Of a DNA stretch of 64,000 nt, positions 1 to 7,840 are shown in pieces (position 1 is the first letter of the stretch; every line of letters starts with the position of its first letter). The notes below the pieces were generated by a model that worked only from the letters and a program-made list of their open reading frames with translations, made no database searches and was not told where the DNA came from. The DNA comes from Paracoccaceae bacterium Fryx2 (GTDB lineage Bacteria; Pseudomonadota; Alphaproteobacteria; Rhodobacterales; Rhodobacteraceae): assembly GCA_032334235.1 (NCBI GenBank), contig JAVSGI010000005.1, positions 744,001-808,000 of the forward strand, in the 5' to 3' direction. The translations under genes were made by a program, and so were the position numbers.

Positions 1-1
1 C

Positions 2-103
2 GAGAAGCCGAAGCCCTTCAGGTGGACCAAAACCGCCGAGGACATCCTCACCCGAGAACGCCGCGCGCTCGACAAACTCGACGAAATTCGCGGAAACAGG
101 TAG
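2..103 (+). pseudogene. 3' end of a transposase gene, cut by the window edge
   Basis: The last 33 codons of a reading frame that enters from outside the window and stops at TAG. The residues KPFRWTKTAEDIL followed by a charged tail look like the C-terminus of IS630-type DDE transposases, which typically end with a KPF-W-T motif and a helix. Whether the complete gene is intact cannot be seen. Its position 60 bp upstream of the peroxiredoxin gene suggests an insertion sequence abuts this chromosomal segment on the left. The family assignment rests on one short motif. Confidence 0.5.
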
Positions 104-166
104 GAAGTGTCAGACTCAGAACACTAGAACTCCAAGGCTAACCACTCTCTGCGCAAGGAGCCGCCC

Positions 167-649
167 ATGACCGATGCCCCACTTGATGCCGGACACGACG
201 CCCCCGACTTCACCCTGCCCCGCGACGGCGGCGGCACGGTCACCCTGTCTGCCCTGCGCCCGGGCATGGTGGTGCTGTATTTCTACCCCAAGGACGACAC
301 CCCCGGCTGCACCACCGAGGCGCTGGATTTCACCGCCAGCGCGCCCGCCTTCGCCGCGCTGGGCGCCACCGTGATCGGCGTATCGAAAGACAGCATCAAG
401 GCGCATGACAAGTTCGTGAAGAAGCACGCACTCGGCATCGCGCTGGTGTCGGACGAGGCGGGAACGGTGTGCGAGGATTACGGCACCTGGGTCGAGAAAA
501 GCATGTATGGCAAGACCTATATGGGCATCGAGCGCAGCACGGTGCTGATCGACGGCACGGGCAAGGTGGCGCGGGTCTGGCGCAAGGTCACGGTCAAGGG
601 CCACGTCGAAGAGGTGCTGGCGGCGGTATCGGCCCTGTCCCCGGCCTGA
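167..649 (+). CDS. bcp: thioredoxin-dependent peroxiredoxin, Bcp/PrxQ type
   Basis: A 160-residue thiol peroxidase of the AhpC/TSA superfamily that reduces hydrogen peroxide and organic hydroperoxides in the cytoplasm using thioredoxin. The peroxidatic cysteine is Cys48 in DDTPGCTTEA, the PrxQ/Bcp signature. The resolving cysteine found five residues later in E. coli Bcp is absent here (Leu53). The only other cysteine is Cys102, so the enzyme may work as a 1-Cys peroxidase or use Cys102. Length is normal for the family. The ATG is preceded by AAGGAG at a good distance. The next gene is on the same strand but about 270 bp away, so co-transcription is unlikely. Confidence 0.93.
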   Translation: MTDAPLDAGHDAPDFTLPRDGGGTVTLSALRPGMVVLYFYPKDDTPGCTTEALDFTASAPAFAALGATVIGVSKDSIKAHDKFVKKHALGIALVSDEAGTVCEDYGTWVEKSMYGKTYMGIERSTVLIDGTGKVARVWRKVTVKGHVEEVLAAVSALSPA

Positions 650-917
650 CGCCGGACCCTGGTGCTGCCGGGCCGGGTTCCGATTGTTCACCCCCCGGCG
701 CAGCCGGGACAGAAGGCCCGGCGGGGGGGGGCACAACCAAAGGTAGATCGGCAGTTTTACGCCGATTTTGCCCGCAAACGGCACGGCCCGGGACACGACC
801 GGTCAAATTTGTTGCGATGCGTTCCCCCGCTGGCTAATCAGGCGGAGGGGACGGGCCCGGGGCATCCAGCTGACCCGGCCGAAGTTCCTGCCCGGAAATA
901 ACGGACGGAACCCGCCA

Positions 918-2264
918 GTGATCAATCGCCTCGCCTACAGGATAAACACCGTTCTGGAACGCCGGTTCCCTGAACAGCGGCTGTTCCTGAAATCCGATGC
1001 CACCACCCGCTTCATCCGTCTGCGCCCCGCCACCCAGGTGATCGCCCTTGCAGGCAGCACCTGCATCGTCGCCTGGACCATCCTCGCCACCGCGATCCTG
1101 CTGATGGACAGCATCGGCGCCGGTTCCGCCCGCGACCAGACGCAGCGCCAGCAGGCGCTGTACGAATCCCGGCTTTCGGCACTGTCGTCAGACCGCGACC
1201 ACCGGGCCGAGGAGGCACTGCGCGCGCAGGAACGGTTCAACCTCGCGCTGGCCGAGGTCAGCGCCATGCAGTCCCGGCTGCTGGAATCGGAAGACCAGCG
1301 CAAGGAACTGGAAACCGGGATCGACGTGATCCAGAACACCCTGCGCCGCACCATCCGCGAACGCGACGCAGCGCGCGAGGATGCCGACCGGCTGACCCTG
1401 GCGCTGAACCCCGAGGGCGGCAACGGCCGCAGCAGCGACGGGCGCGCCCATGATGCCGAGGCGACGATCCGCATCCTGACCGGGGCACTGGGCACCACCG
1501 CCCGCCAGCGCGACACCATGGCCGAGGCCGCGCAGCTGGCACGCGACGATACCGCCCGGGTGCTGCTGGAAAAGCGGGTGATCGAGCAGCGAAACGACGC
1601 CATCTTCAGCCGGCTGGAAGAAGCGGTGGCGGTCTCGATGGAGCCGCTGGACAAGATGTTCCGCGATGCGGGCATGTCGTCGGATGCGCTGCTGGAACAG
1701 GTGCGCAAGGGCTATTCCGGCCAGGGCGGCCCGCTGATGCCGCTGTCGCTGTCGACCAGCGGCGTGCCTGCGATCGGCGGTCGCGACGAGGCCCGCGCCA
1801 AGGAAATCCTGACCGGACTCGACCGGATGAACCTCTATCGCATGGCGGCCGAAAAGGCACCCTTTGCGATTCCGATCAAGGCGGCGTTCCGCTTCACCTC
1901 GCCCTTCGGCTATCGCAACGACCCCAAGGGGGCGGGCACCCGGATGCACACCGGCACCGATTTCGCCGGCCCCTACGGCACGCCGATCTTCACCACCGGC
2001 GACGGGGTGGTGACCCAGGCCGGCTGGGAGAACGGCTACGGCCGGATGATCACCGTCAAGCATGCCTTCGGAATCGAGACCCGCTACGCCCATCTGTCGC
2101 AAATCCGCGTCGACGTGGGACAAAGGGTATCGCGCGGCGACCGGATCGGTGATATGGGCAATTCAGGCCGGTCTACTGGCACTCATCTTCACTACGAGGT
2201 CCGGATCGGCGGCACGCCTGTGAACCCGATGACCTTCATCAAGGCAGCGAGAGATGTTTTCTAA
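918..2264 (+). CDS. membrane-anchored M23-family murein peptidase with coiled coil
   Basis: Predicted periplasmic peptidoglycan endopeptidase. From the chosen GTG start (VINRLAYRINTVLERRFPEQ) there is a short cytoplasmic head, one transmembrane helix around residues 25-45, a long coiled coil rich in Arg/Glu/Ala, and a C-terminal LytM/M23 domain. The zinc ligands are visible in HTGTDFAGPYGTP (H and D) and in THLHYEVRIGG. The frame is open upstream to an ATG at 768, but that extension has no membrane-protein character, whereas the GTG is followed at once by the family-like N-terminus. The 3' end overlaps the bactofilin gene by 11 bp. The M23 peptidase/bactofilin pairing is a known morphogenesis module (Caulobacter-type bactofilins; Csd1/CcmA of Helicobacter), so this enzyme probably acts where the bactofilin filament positions it. 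Confidence 0.88.
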   Translation: MINRLAYRINTVLERRFPEQRLFLKSDATTRFIRLRPATQVIALAGSTCIVAWTILATAILLMDSIGAGSARDQTQRQQALYESRLSALSSDRDHRAEEALRAQERFNLALAEVSAMQSRLLESEDQRKELETGIDVIQNTLRRTIRERDAAREDADRLTLALNPEGGNGRSSDGRAHDAEATIRILTGALGTTARQRDTMAEAAQLARDDTARVLLEKRVIEQRNDAIFSRLEEAVAVSMEPLDKMFRDAGMSSDALLEQVRKGYSGQGGPLMPLSLSTSGVPAIGGRDEARAKEILTGLDRMNLYRMAAEKAPFAIPIKAAFRFTSPFGYRNDPKGAGTRMHTGTDFAGPYGTPIFTTGDGVVTQAGWENGYGRMITVKHAFGIETRYAHLSQIRVDVGQRVSRGDRIGDMGNSGRSTGTHLHYEVRIGGTPVNPMTFIKAARDVF

Positions 2265-2754
2265 AAGCAGAATCAACGAACCCGGCCCCAAAGGCCCGGA
2301 AAACGACAAGCCGAAAGCGCCAGACATGACCGCGAGCAAGCCCTCGATGGAATATACCCCCACGCCGTCCAAGGCCAAGCCGTCGGCATCGGTGCTGTCA
2401 TCGGACCTGACGGTGGTCGGCAACATGCGGACCACCGGCGACATCCAGGTGGAAGGCACCGTCGAAGGCGACATCCGCGCCCATCTGCTGACCGTGGGCG
2501 AAAGCGCCACGATCCGCGGCGAGATCGTGGCGGATGACATCGTGGTCAACGGCCGGGTGATCGGGCGGGTGCGCGGGCTCAAGGTGCGGCTGACCTCGAC
2601 CGCCCGGGTCGAAGGCGACATCATCCACAAGACCATCGCGATCGAATCCGGCGCGCATTTCGAAGGCTCGGTGCAGCGTCAGGACGACCCGCTGTCGTCG
2701 GGCAAGTCGCTGCCGCCGCCGGCCGCGATGCCCAAGGTTCCCGACGCGATCTGA
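2254..2754 (+). CDS. bacA: bactofilin (polymer-forming cytoskeletal protein)
   Basis: A 166-residue bactofilin (DUF583). An unstructured Pro/Lys/Ser-rich N-terminal tail of about 45 residues precedes the right-handed beta-helix core (about residues 50-135), recognisable by the repeating pattern SSDLTVVGNMRTTGDIQVEG, EGDIRAHLLTVGESA, GEIVADDIVVNGRVIGRVRG and VRLTSTARVEGDIIHKTI. A short Pro-rich tail closes the protein. Bactofilins self-assemble without nucleotide into membrane-associated filaments that localise cell-wall enzymes. The start ATG lies inside the end of the M23 peptidase gene, so the two are probably translationally coupled. The symbol follows the Caulobacter nomenclature. Confidence 0.93.
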   Translation: MFSKSRINEPGPKGPENDKPKAPDMTASKPSMEYTPTPSKAKPSASVLSSDLTVVGNMRTTGDIQVEGTVEGDIRAHLLTVGESATIRGEIVADDIVVNGRVIGRVRGLKVRLTSTARVEGDIIHKTIAIESGAHFEGSVQRQDDPLSSGKSLPPPAAMPKVPDAI

Positions 2755-2775
2755 CCCGCGCAAGGCCACCTTTCC

Positions 2776-2807
2776 AGGGGCGCCCGGCATGGCCCGGTGC
2801 CCCTTTT
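2776..2807 (+). terminator. probable intrinsic terminator after the bactofilin gene
   Basis: The arms AGGGGC and GCCCCT pair with an inner CCGG/CCGG helix and are followed by TTTTCC. It starts 22 bp after the bactofilin stop codon, as expected for rho-independent termination of the M23 peptidase-bactofilin operon. Confidence 0.5.
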
Positions 2808-2814
2808 CCTTGCG

Positions 2815-2850
2815 GTTTCTTCTTGGCAAAAATACCCATCCGCCCGCGGG
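2815..2850. repeat. dispersed intergenic repeat, copy 1
   Basis: TTTCTTCTTGGCAAAAATACCC followed by a GC-rich stretch. It matches other intergenic copies near 11733, 18821, 38091, 39875 and 51498. This copy lies between the convergent ends of the bactofilin gene and the DUF2189 gene. Confidence 0.6.
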
Positions 2851-3500
2851 GCCGGGCCCCCGCTCAGGTCAGCGCGCGCCGGTAGATGTGCCAGGTTGCG
2901 TGCCCCAGCAGCGGCAACACCACGAACAGCCCCAGAAACCACGGCACCATCCCCGCAAACAGCAGCACCGCCACCAGCAGGCCCCAGCCGGGCAGCACCA
3001 CCGGGTTGGCCCGCACCGTGGCGACCGAGGTGATCATCGCGGTGACGAAGTCGATCTCGCGGTCAAGCAGCAAGGGCAGGCTGACCACGGTCAGCGCGAA
3101 CAGAAGCGCCGCGATCACCGCCCCCACGGCGGTGCCGACCGCCAGCATCGTCAGCCCGGTCGGGGTCAGGAACACCGCCAGCGACGAGGTGACATTGGTC
3201 ATCACCGCCATGCCCATGAACAGCGCGAAGATCATGTGGGCGAGGAAGTTCCAGAACAGGAAGAACACCACGATCACCGCCGCGATCGACGGAATCTGGC
3301 GGTCCTTCTGGCGGAAGATCACCCCCAGCACGCCGCGCCAGTCCAGCGCCTGCCCCGCTTCGATGCGGCGACTGACCTCGTAAATGCGGATTTCGCGGAG
3401 AATGGGCGCTGATTTCGCGCGATCGTGGGCACGCGTTTCGCGCCATTCTGGGCAGTCATTTCACGGGATCGTGGGCAGGCTGGCCGACGCTTTCATGGAG

Positions 3501-4262
3501 TCAGGCTTGAACGATTTGGTCAAGCTTTTTTGTGACGGCGGAGCGCCTGCGCAGGCTTTCACCTGAGAGGGTGAGGCGGTGTGCGTTGTGAACGAGGCGG
3601 TCGAGGATGGCATCTGCGAGCGTTGGGTCGCCGATGGCTTCGTGCCACTGGTCAACGGGGAGTTGGCTTGTGACGATGGTGGAAGCGCGGCCGTGGCGGT
3701 CTTCGAGGATTTCCAGCAGGTCACGGCGCTCCGGGGCGGTGAGGACGGCGAGGCCCCAATCGTCAATGATCAGCACATCCATGCGGGCGATGGTTTTGAG
3801 GATGCGTTCATGGCGGCCATCGCCACGGGCCAGAGCAAGGGCCTCGAACATGCGCGGCGCACGTTGATAGAGGACGGGCCGCCCATCCCGGCACGCCTTG
3901 TGGCCAAGGGCGCAGGCGATCCAGCTTTTGCCCAAACCGGTCGGCCCGGTTATCAGCAGGTTCTCGTGCCGGGCGATCCAGCCGCCATCGGCAAGATGCG
4001 CCATGACACTGCGGTCAAGACCACGTGGGCTGCGCAGGTCCAGATCCTCGACGCTGGCATCTTGGCGCAGAGCCGCAAACTTGAGCCGGGAGGCCAGTTT
4101 CTTGGTGTCGCGCTCTGCAGCCTCGCGGTCGACCAGCAGGCCGAGACGCTCTTCGAACGAGAGGGCGTCGAAGGCGGTTGACCTGCGTTGTTCTTCGAGC
4201 GCCGATGCAATGCCGGTCAGGCCGAGCGCCAACAGTCGGTCGTGGGTGGGATGGGTCAGCAT
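3501..4262 (-). CDS. istB: IS21-family transposition helper ATPase IstB
   Basis: A 253-residue AAA+ ATPase related to DnaC that helps the IstA transposase choose and capture target DNA. Walker A is GPTGLGKS (residues 106-113), followed by the Walker B segment MDVLIIDDWG. A short N-terminal helical IstB domain precedes the ATPase. Length and domain order are normal. It starts 12 bp after the istA stop codon with AAGGA in the gap, so both are made from one transcript. The same protein is encoded by the second copy of the element. Confidence 0.95.
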   Translation of the reverse strand: MLTHPTHDRLLALGLTGIASALEEQRRSTAFDALSFEERLGLLVDREAAERDTKKLASRLKFAALRQDASVEDLDLRSPRGLDRSVMAHLADGGWIARHENLLITGPTGLGKSWIACALGHKACRDGRPVLYQRAPRMFEALALARGDGRHERILKTIARMDVLIIDDWGLAVLTAPERRDLLEILEDRHGRASTIVTSQLPVDQWHEAIGDPTLADAILDRLVHNAHRLTLSGESLRRRSAVTKKLDQIVQA

Positions 4263-4274
4263 TTTAGTCCTTTC

Positions 4275-5816
4275 TCAATGGTAATAGCTGCCGCCACGAA
4301 TGTTGGCGTGCTGGAGGGGGGCGACCTCTTCGGAGCCTTCCAGGAAGGCGCGATCGAGGCCGGTCTTGAGGATCGAACGAATGGAGGTGACGGTGCGGGC
4401 CCGGATGGTCACACCCCGCTGGCAGGCCGCATCAACGCGCTCCGGCCCATAGGTTTTGACCAAGGCCAGCACACCCAGGCAGGTGCGGAACCCCTGTTCA
4501 GGATGGGGGCGGTCAGCCATCACCATCTCGCAAAAGGCGGCGACGGCGGGGCCGGTCTTGGTTGCCTGCGCCAGCATTCTGGCCGGGGTCCATTCGGCAA
4601 AGCGACGATGGGCCGATGGCATATGGTCGGCCACGGTGACATGGCTGCGCCGCCCCGGGGTGCGCACGTGGCTCGCAACCCTCTGACCACGATGGAATAT
4701 CTCGACCGTCTGGCCGCTTGTGCGAACATCGACCTCTTGTTTGATCAGCGCGAAGGGCACGGAATACCATGAGCTGTCGACCTCAACGTGATAGTCGGGT
4801 GCCACGCGGGCGCGCTTCCAGCGGGCGAAGACATAAGGTTCGGGCGGTAGGGGCTGAAGATTGGGCCGATCCAAAGTGGCAAACAGATCGGCGCGGCTGG
4901 CGCCATAGCCGCGCATCACGCGCATGTTCAACTCGTCCAGCAGCCGCCGGATCGCCACGTTCAACTCGGCCAATGAGAAGAACCGGTGGTTCCGCAGCCG
5001 CGCCAGAATCCAGCGTTGTGCCACTTGGACAGCCACTTCCACCTTCGCCTTGTCCCGGGGTTTGCGCGGCCGGGCGGGCAGAACGGCGGTGCCATAATGC
5101 GCCGCCATCTCGGCATAGGTCCGGTTCAGCCCCGGATCAAACCGGTCTGCCTTGATCACGGCGGACTTCAGATTGTCCGGAACCACCGCCTTTGGCACGC
5201 CGCCCAGAAAGGCGAACATCCGGATATGCGCGAGGATCCAATCTTCCAACCCCTCCGATGCCACCGCCTCGGCATAGGTGTGATTCGATGCCCCCATTGC
5301 CGCCACGAACAGCTTCATGGCCCGCGCTTCGCCGGTCGTGGGGTCGATCACGTCGATGGTGTCGCCGGCAAAGTCGACGAACACCTTCTCGCCGCCCACA
5401 TGTGTCTGGCGCATCGTCGGGCGCACCCGACCCTTCCAAGCCTCGTAATGCGTGCAAAACCAAGTATAGGCAAAACCCCCGGGGTGCGCGGCACGGTATT
5501 CTTCCCAGAGCAGCATCCGCGTCACCCCAGGGCGGCGCAACTCGCGGTCAATCTCCGCCCAGTCGGGCACAAGCCGCTCCGCGTCCGGCACCGTGGGCGG
5601 GGCTGGAAACAAAAGAAGTTCAAGGCTGTCGTCATCGATCCCCTCCGGCAAGGGCCACGTGAGCCCGGCATGACGCGCCCGTTGGGTGTAGCTTCCGACG
5701 CTCCCCTTGCTCAGACCGAGGGAAGCGGCAATGGACCGCTCGCTCAGGCCTTGCCCAAGCTTCAATCGCAAAACATCTCGTATCCGGCGCATGTTCAATC
5801 GTCCTGTCGGCATCAA
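4275..5816 (-). CDS. istA: IS21-family transposase IstA
   Basis: A 513-residue DDE transposase. An N-terminal helix-turn-helix region (about residues 9-48, with SIAASLGLSKGSVGSYTQRARHAG) recognises the terminal repeats. The rve-type catalytic core carries D148 in VFVDFAGD, D214 in VPDNLKS and E260 in DKAKVE, and a C-terminal Mu-transposase-like domain follows (YHVEVDSSWYSVPFALI). All three acidic residues are present, so the enzyme should be active. The start shown is MMPTGRLNMRRIRD; the internal Met9 is a possible alternative. It is transcribed with istB. Confidence 0.95.
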   Translation of the reverse strand: MMPTGRLNMRRIRDVLRLKLGQGLSERSIAASLGLSKGSVGSYTQRARHAGLTWPLPEGIDDDSLELLLFPAPPTVPDAERLVPDWAEIDRELRRPGVTRMLLWEEYRAAHPGGFAYTWFCTHYEAWKGRVRPTMRQTHVGGEKVFVDFAGDTIDVIDPTTGEARAMKLFVAAMGASNHTYAEAVASEGLEDWILAHIRMFAFLGGVPKAVVPDNLKSAVIKADRFDPGLNRTYAEMAAHYGTAVLPARPRKPRDKAKVEVAVQVAQRWILARLRNHRFFSLAELNVAIRRLLDELNMRVMRGYGASRADLFATLDRPNLQPLPPEPYVFARWKRARVAPDYHVEVDSSWYSVPFALIKQEVDVRTSGQTVEIFHRGQRVASHVRTPGRRSHVTVADHMPSAHRRFAEWTPARMLAQATKTGPAVAAFCEMVMADRPHPEQGFRTCLGVLALVKTYGPERVDAACQRGVTIRARTVTSIRSILKTGLDRAFLEGSEEVAPLQHANIRGGSYYH

Positions 5817-6287
5817 GCCACCCCTTCATTCCTGAAGGCGCAACTATCCTCAATTTGCCGACCAGACCTGCCCGCGATCCCGCGAAATCAGTGCCCAGCT
5901 TCACGCGAAATGACTGCCCATGATCCCGTGAAATCGATGCCCACCATCAAGCGAAACACGCATCGTAAAGCCCGCAGGCGATGAACGGCCCGAGGATCGG
6001 GAAGCCGGCGGCGGCAGGCAGGCTCCACCACAGCTGGCCGCCGACCGTCACGGCATGGACGATCAGCCAGCCGCCCGCCACATAGACCGCGCTGAAGAAC
6101 AGCCCGTAAAGCGGCGCGTGCCGGAAATCGGCCCAGGCGGCGCCGACTGCGCCCGCCAGATCGTCCCATGTCAAGGTGTTGATGACAGGCACCGCCGAGG
6201 GCGGCCCGGTGGTGGTTTCGTCCATTGCGCATCCTCCCGTTGCCGGATCAGGCTACGGGGTGGCGACGGTCTGGGCAAGCGGCGTGA

Positions 6288-7415
6288 TCAGCCTTCGGCG
6301 TTGGCCTCGGCGCGGCTTTTCCCGGCCACGTCCATCGCCAGCGTTGCCGCCATGAACTTGTCGAGATCGCCGTTCAGCACGCCGTCGGTGTCTGAAGTTT
6401 CGACCCCGGTGCGCAGGTCCTTGACCATCTGGTAGGGTTGCAGGACGTAGGACCGGATCTGGTTGCCCCAGCCGGCATCGCCCTTGCTTTCGTGCTGGGC
6501 GTTGATCGCGGCGCTGCGCCTGTCGAGTTCAAGCTGGTAAAGCCGCGCGCGCAGCGCCGCCATGCAGTTGGCGCGGTTCTGGTGCTGCGACTTTTCCGAG
6601 CTGGTGACGACGATGTTGGTCGGCAGGTGGGTGATCCGCACCGCCGAGTCGGTGGTGTTGACGTGCTGGCCCCCCGCCCCGGACGAGCGGTAGGTGTCGA
6701 TCCGGATGTCGCGGTCGGGGATGTCGATCTCGATGTTGTCGTCAATTGCGGGGTAAACCCAGACGGAACTGAACGAGGTGTGCCGCCGCGCCGCGGAGTC
6801 GTAGGGCGAGATGCGGACAAGCCGGTGCACGCCGCTTTCAGATTTCAGCCAGCCATAGGCGTTGGGGCCGCTGATCTTGTAGGATGCCGACTTGATGCCC
6901 GCCTCCTCGCCGTCGCTCATCGACTGCAATTCGACCTTGTAGCCCTTCCGTTCCGCCCAGCGGACATACATCCGCGCCAGCATCGAGGCCCAGTCGCAGG
7001 ATTCGGTGCCGCCGGCGCCCGCGTTGACCTCAAGGAAAGTGTCGTTGCCGTCAGCCTCGCCATCCAGCAGCGCCTCAAGCTCCTTGGCGCGGGAGGTTTC
7101 GACCAGCGCCTTCAGTGCGGCCTCGGCCTCGGCCACGATCTCGGCGTCGCCCTCGGCCTCGCCCATCCCGATCAGCTCGACATTGTCGCTGAGGCCGGAG
7201 TCGATCATCCGGTAGGTCGAAAGCTCGTCCATCAGCGACTGGCGTTCGCGCATCAGTTTCTGCGCGCGGGCCGGGTCGGACCACAGGTTGCCATCCTCGA
7301 TCAGCGCGTTGAACTCCTCCAGCCGGTGCGGAGCGGTCTCGAGATCCATCCGCTGCGCCAGAAGCGCAAGGGATTTGCGGATCGCCTCCACATGATACTG
7401 GGTTTCGGTGCGCAT
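6288..7415 (-). CDS. prfB: peptide chain release factor 2
   Basis: A 375-residue class-I release factor that recognises UGA/UAA and triggers peptidyl-tRNA hydrolysis. The hydrolysis motif GGQ is at residues 248-250 (SGAGGQHVNTTDS). The codon-recognition tripeptide, SPF in E. coli, reads SPY here (203-205, VRISPYDSAARRH). The whole protein lies in one frame, so there is no in-frame UGA autoregulatory frameshift as in enterobacteria. The ATG is preceded by GGAGG, and the upstream open frame has no similarity to the family. It lies downstream of mrcA on the same strand but separated by about 425 bp. Confidence 0.96.
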   Translation of the reverse strand: MRTETQYHVEAIRKSLALLAQRMDLETAPHRLEEFNALIEDGNLWSDPARAQKLMRERQSLMDELSTYRMIDSGLSDNVELIGMGEAEGDAEIVAEAEAALKALVETSRAKELEALLDGEADGNDTFLEVNAGAGGTESCDWASMLARMYVRWAERKGYKVELQSMSDGEEAGIKSASYKISGPNAYGWLKSESGVHRLVRISPYDSAARRHTSFSSVWVYPAIDDNIEIDIPDRDIRIDTYRSSGAGGQHVNTTDSAVRITHLPTNIVVTSSEKSQHQNRANCMAALRARLYQLELDRRSAAINAQHESKGDAGWGNQIRSYVLQPYQMVKDLRTGVETSDTDGVLNGDLDKFMAATLAMDVAGKSRAEANAEG

Positions 7416-7506
7416 CGTCTGGCCTCCGTGACGGGAAAAGACGCCGTCTGGCGACGGCGTCTTGATATACGCACCCTGCCCCCGCGCCGCAAGCGGCACC
7501 GGGCTG

Positions 7507-7692
7507 TCAGAACAGGAAGTTGTCGGCCGAAAGCTGGGCAATCGTCACGCCCTGAAGTGCGATCGAACTGTCTTCGGCGGCCAGCGAGACAACGGTGTTG
7601 CCGCCGAGGTGGCCCTCGGTCGCCCCGGGCCGTTCGTCGATGCGGAAGATGTTGCCGCCCTTTCCGACGATCCCGATCCGGCTGGCGCCCTA
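7507..7692 (-). pseudogene. C-terminal remnant resembling an RTX/calcium-binding secreted protein
   Basis: Within the 425-bp gap between mrcA and prfB, the minus strand is open from just after a TAG to a TGA and encodes about 60 residues (core IGIVGKGGNIFRIDER, later GGNTVVSLAAEDSSIALQGVT, ending LSADNFLF). The terminal Leu-Ser-Ala-Asp-Asn-Phe-Leu-Phe resembles the ends of type-I-secreted RTX-like proteins. There is no start codon with a ribosome-binding site and no N-terminal portion, so it looks like a leftover 3' end. A chance open stretch cannot be excluded. The rest of the gap shows nothing recognisable. Confidence 0.4.
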
Positions 7693-7840
7693 TAGCCCAG
7701 GCTGAGGCGGGTCGCTGACCGAGGAAAACGGGCCCCATGCGTTCAAACAGGTGGGGGAATCGGCAAAGCCTGTCCGGTTCCTTTCGGAATCGCACCGGAT
7801 TTTGCCATTTCAGGTTGAAAGCGCCGCGCCGGATGCCCGC

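Larger units (their letters stand above)
3385..5962 (-). mobile_element. IS21-family insertion sequence, copy 1 (2578 bp)
   Basis: Complete element with istA and istB on the minus strand, flanked by the 7-bp direct repeat TCGTAAA. The ends are imperfect inverted repeats (TGCGGATTTCGC on the left; TGCGTGTTTCGC read inwards from the right). Each end carries about four degenerate tandem copies of a roughly 23-bp unit of the form TTTCGCG-N2-AT-N2-TGGGCA (about 3388-3478 and 5868-5960), the multiple terminal repeats expected for IstA binding in the IS21 family. It is inserted in the DUF2189 gene. A second copy in the opposite orientation occupies 59832-62409; the only difference I found is position 5376 (G here, pairing with T at 60418 where C would be expected), a silent change in a Val codon of istA. 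Confidence 0.95.
2864..6225 (-). pseudogene. DUF2189 integral membrane protein gene split by an IS21-family insertion
   Basis: The N-terminal part (6225 down to 5963, starting MDETTTGPPSAVPVINTLTW) and the C-terminal part (3384 down to 2864, ending IYRRALT) belong to one multi-pass membrane protein of the DUF2189 family. The reading frame joins as GLY-EVSRRIEAG across a 7-bp sequence, TCGTAAA on the plus strand, present on both sides of the inserted element (3378-3384 and 5963-5969). Removing the element and one repeat copy restores an open frame of about 258 codons, so the gene is otherwise undamaged and was broken recently. After insertion the 5' part ends with a few element-encoded residues (DACFA). 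The function of DUF2189 proteins is unknown. Confidence 0.88.

Noticed and set aside
6288-7541. Programmed +1 frameshift in prfB
   Set aside because: The whole factor lies in one frame from the ATG with GGAGG; no internal UGA is present.
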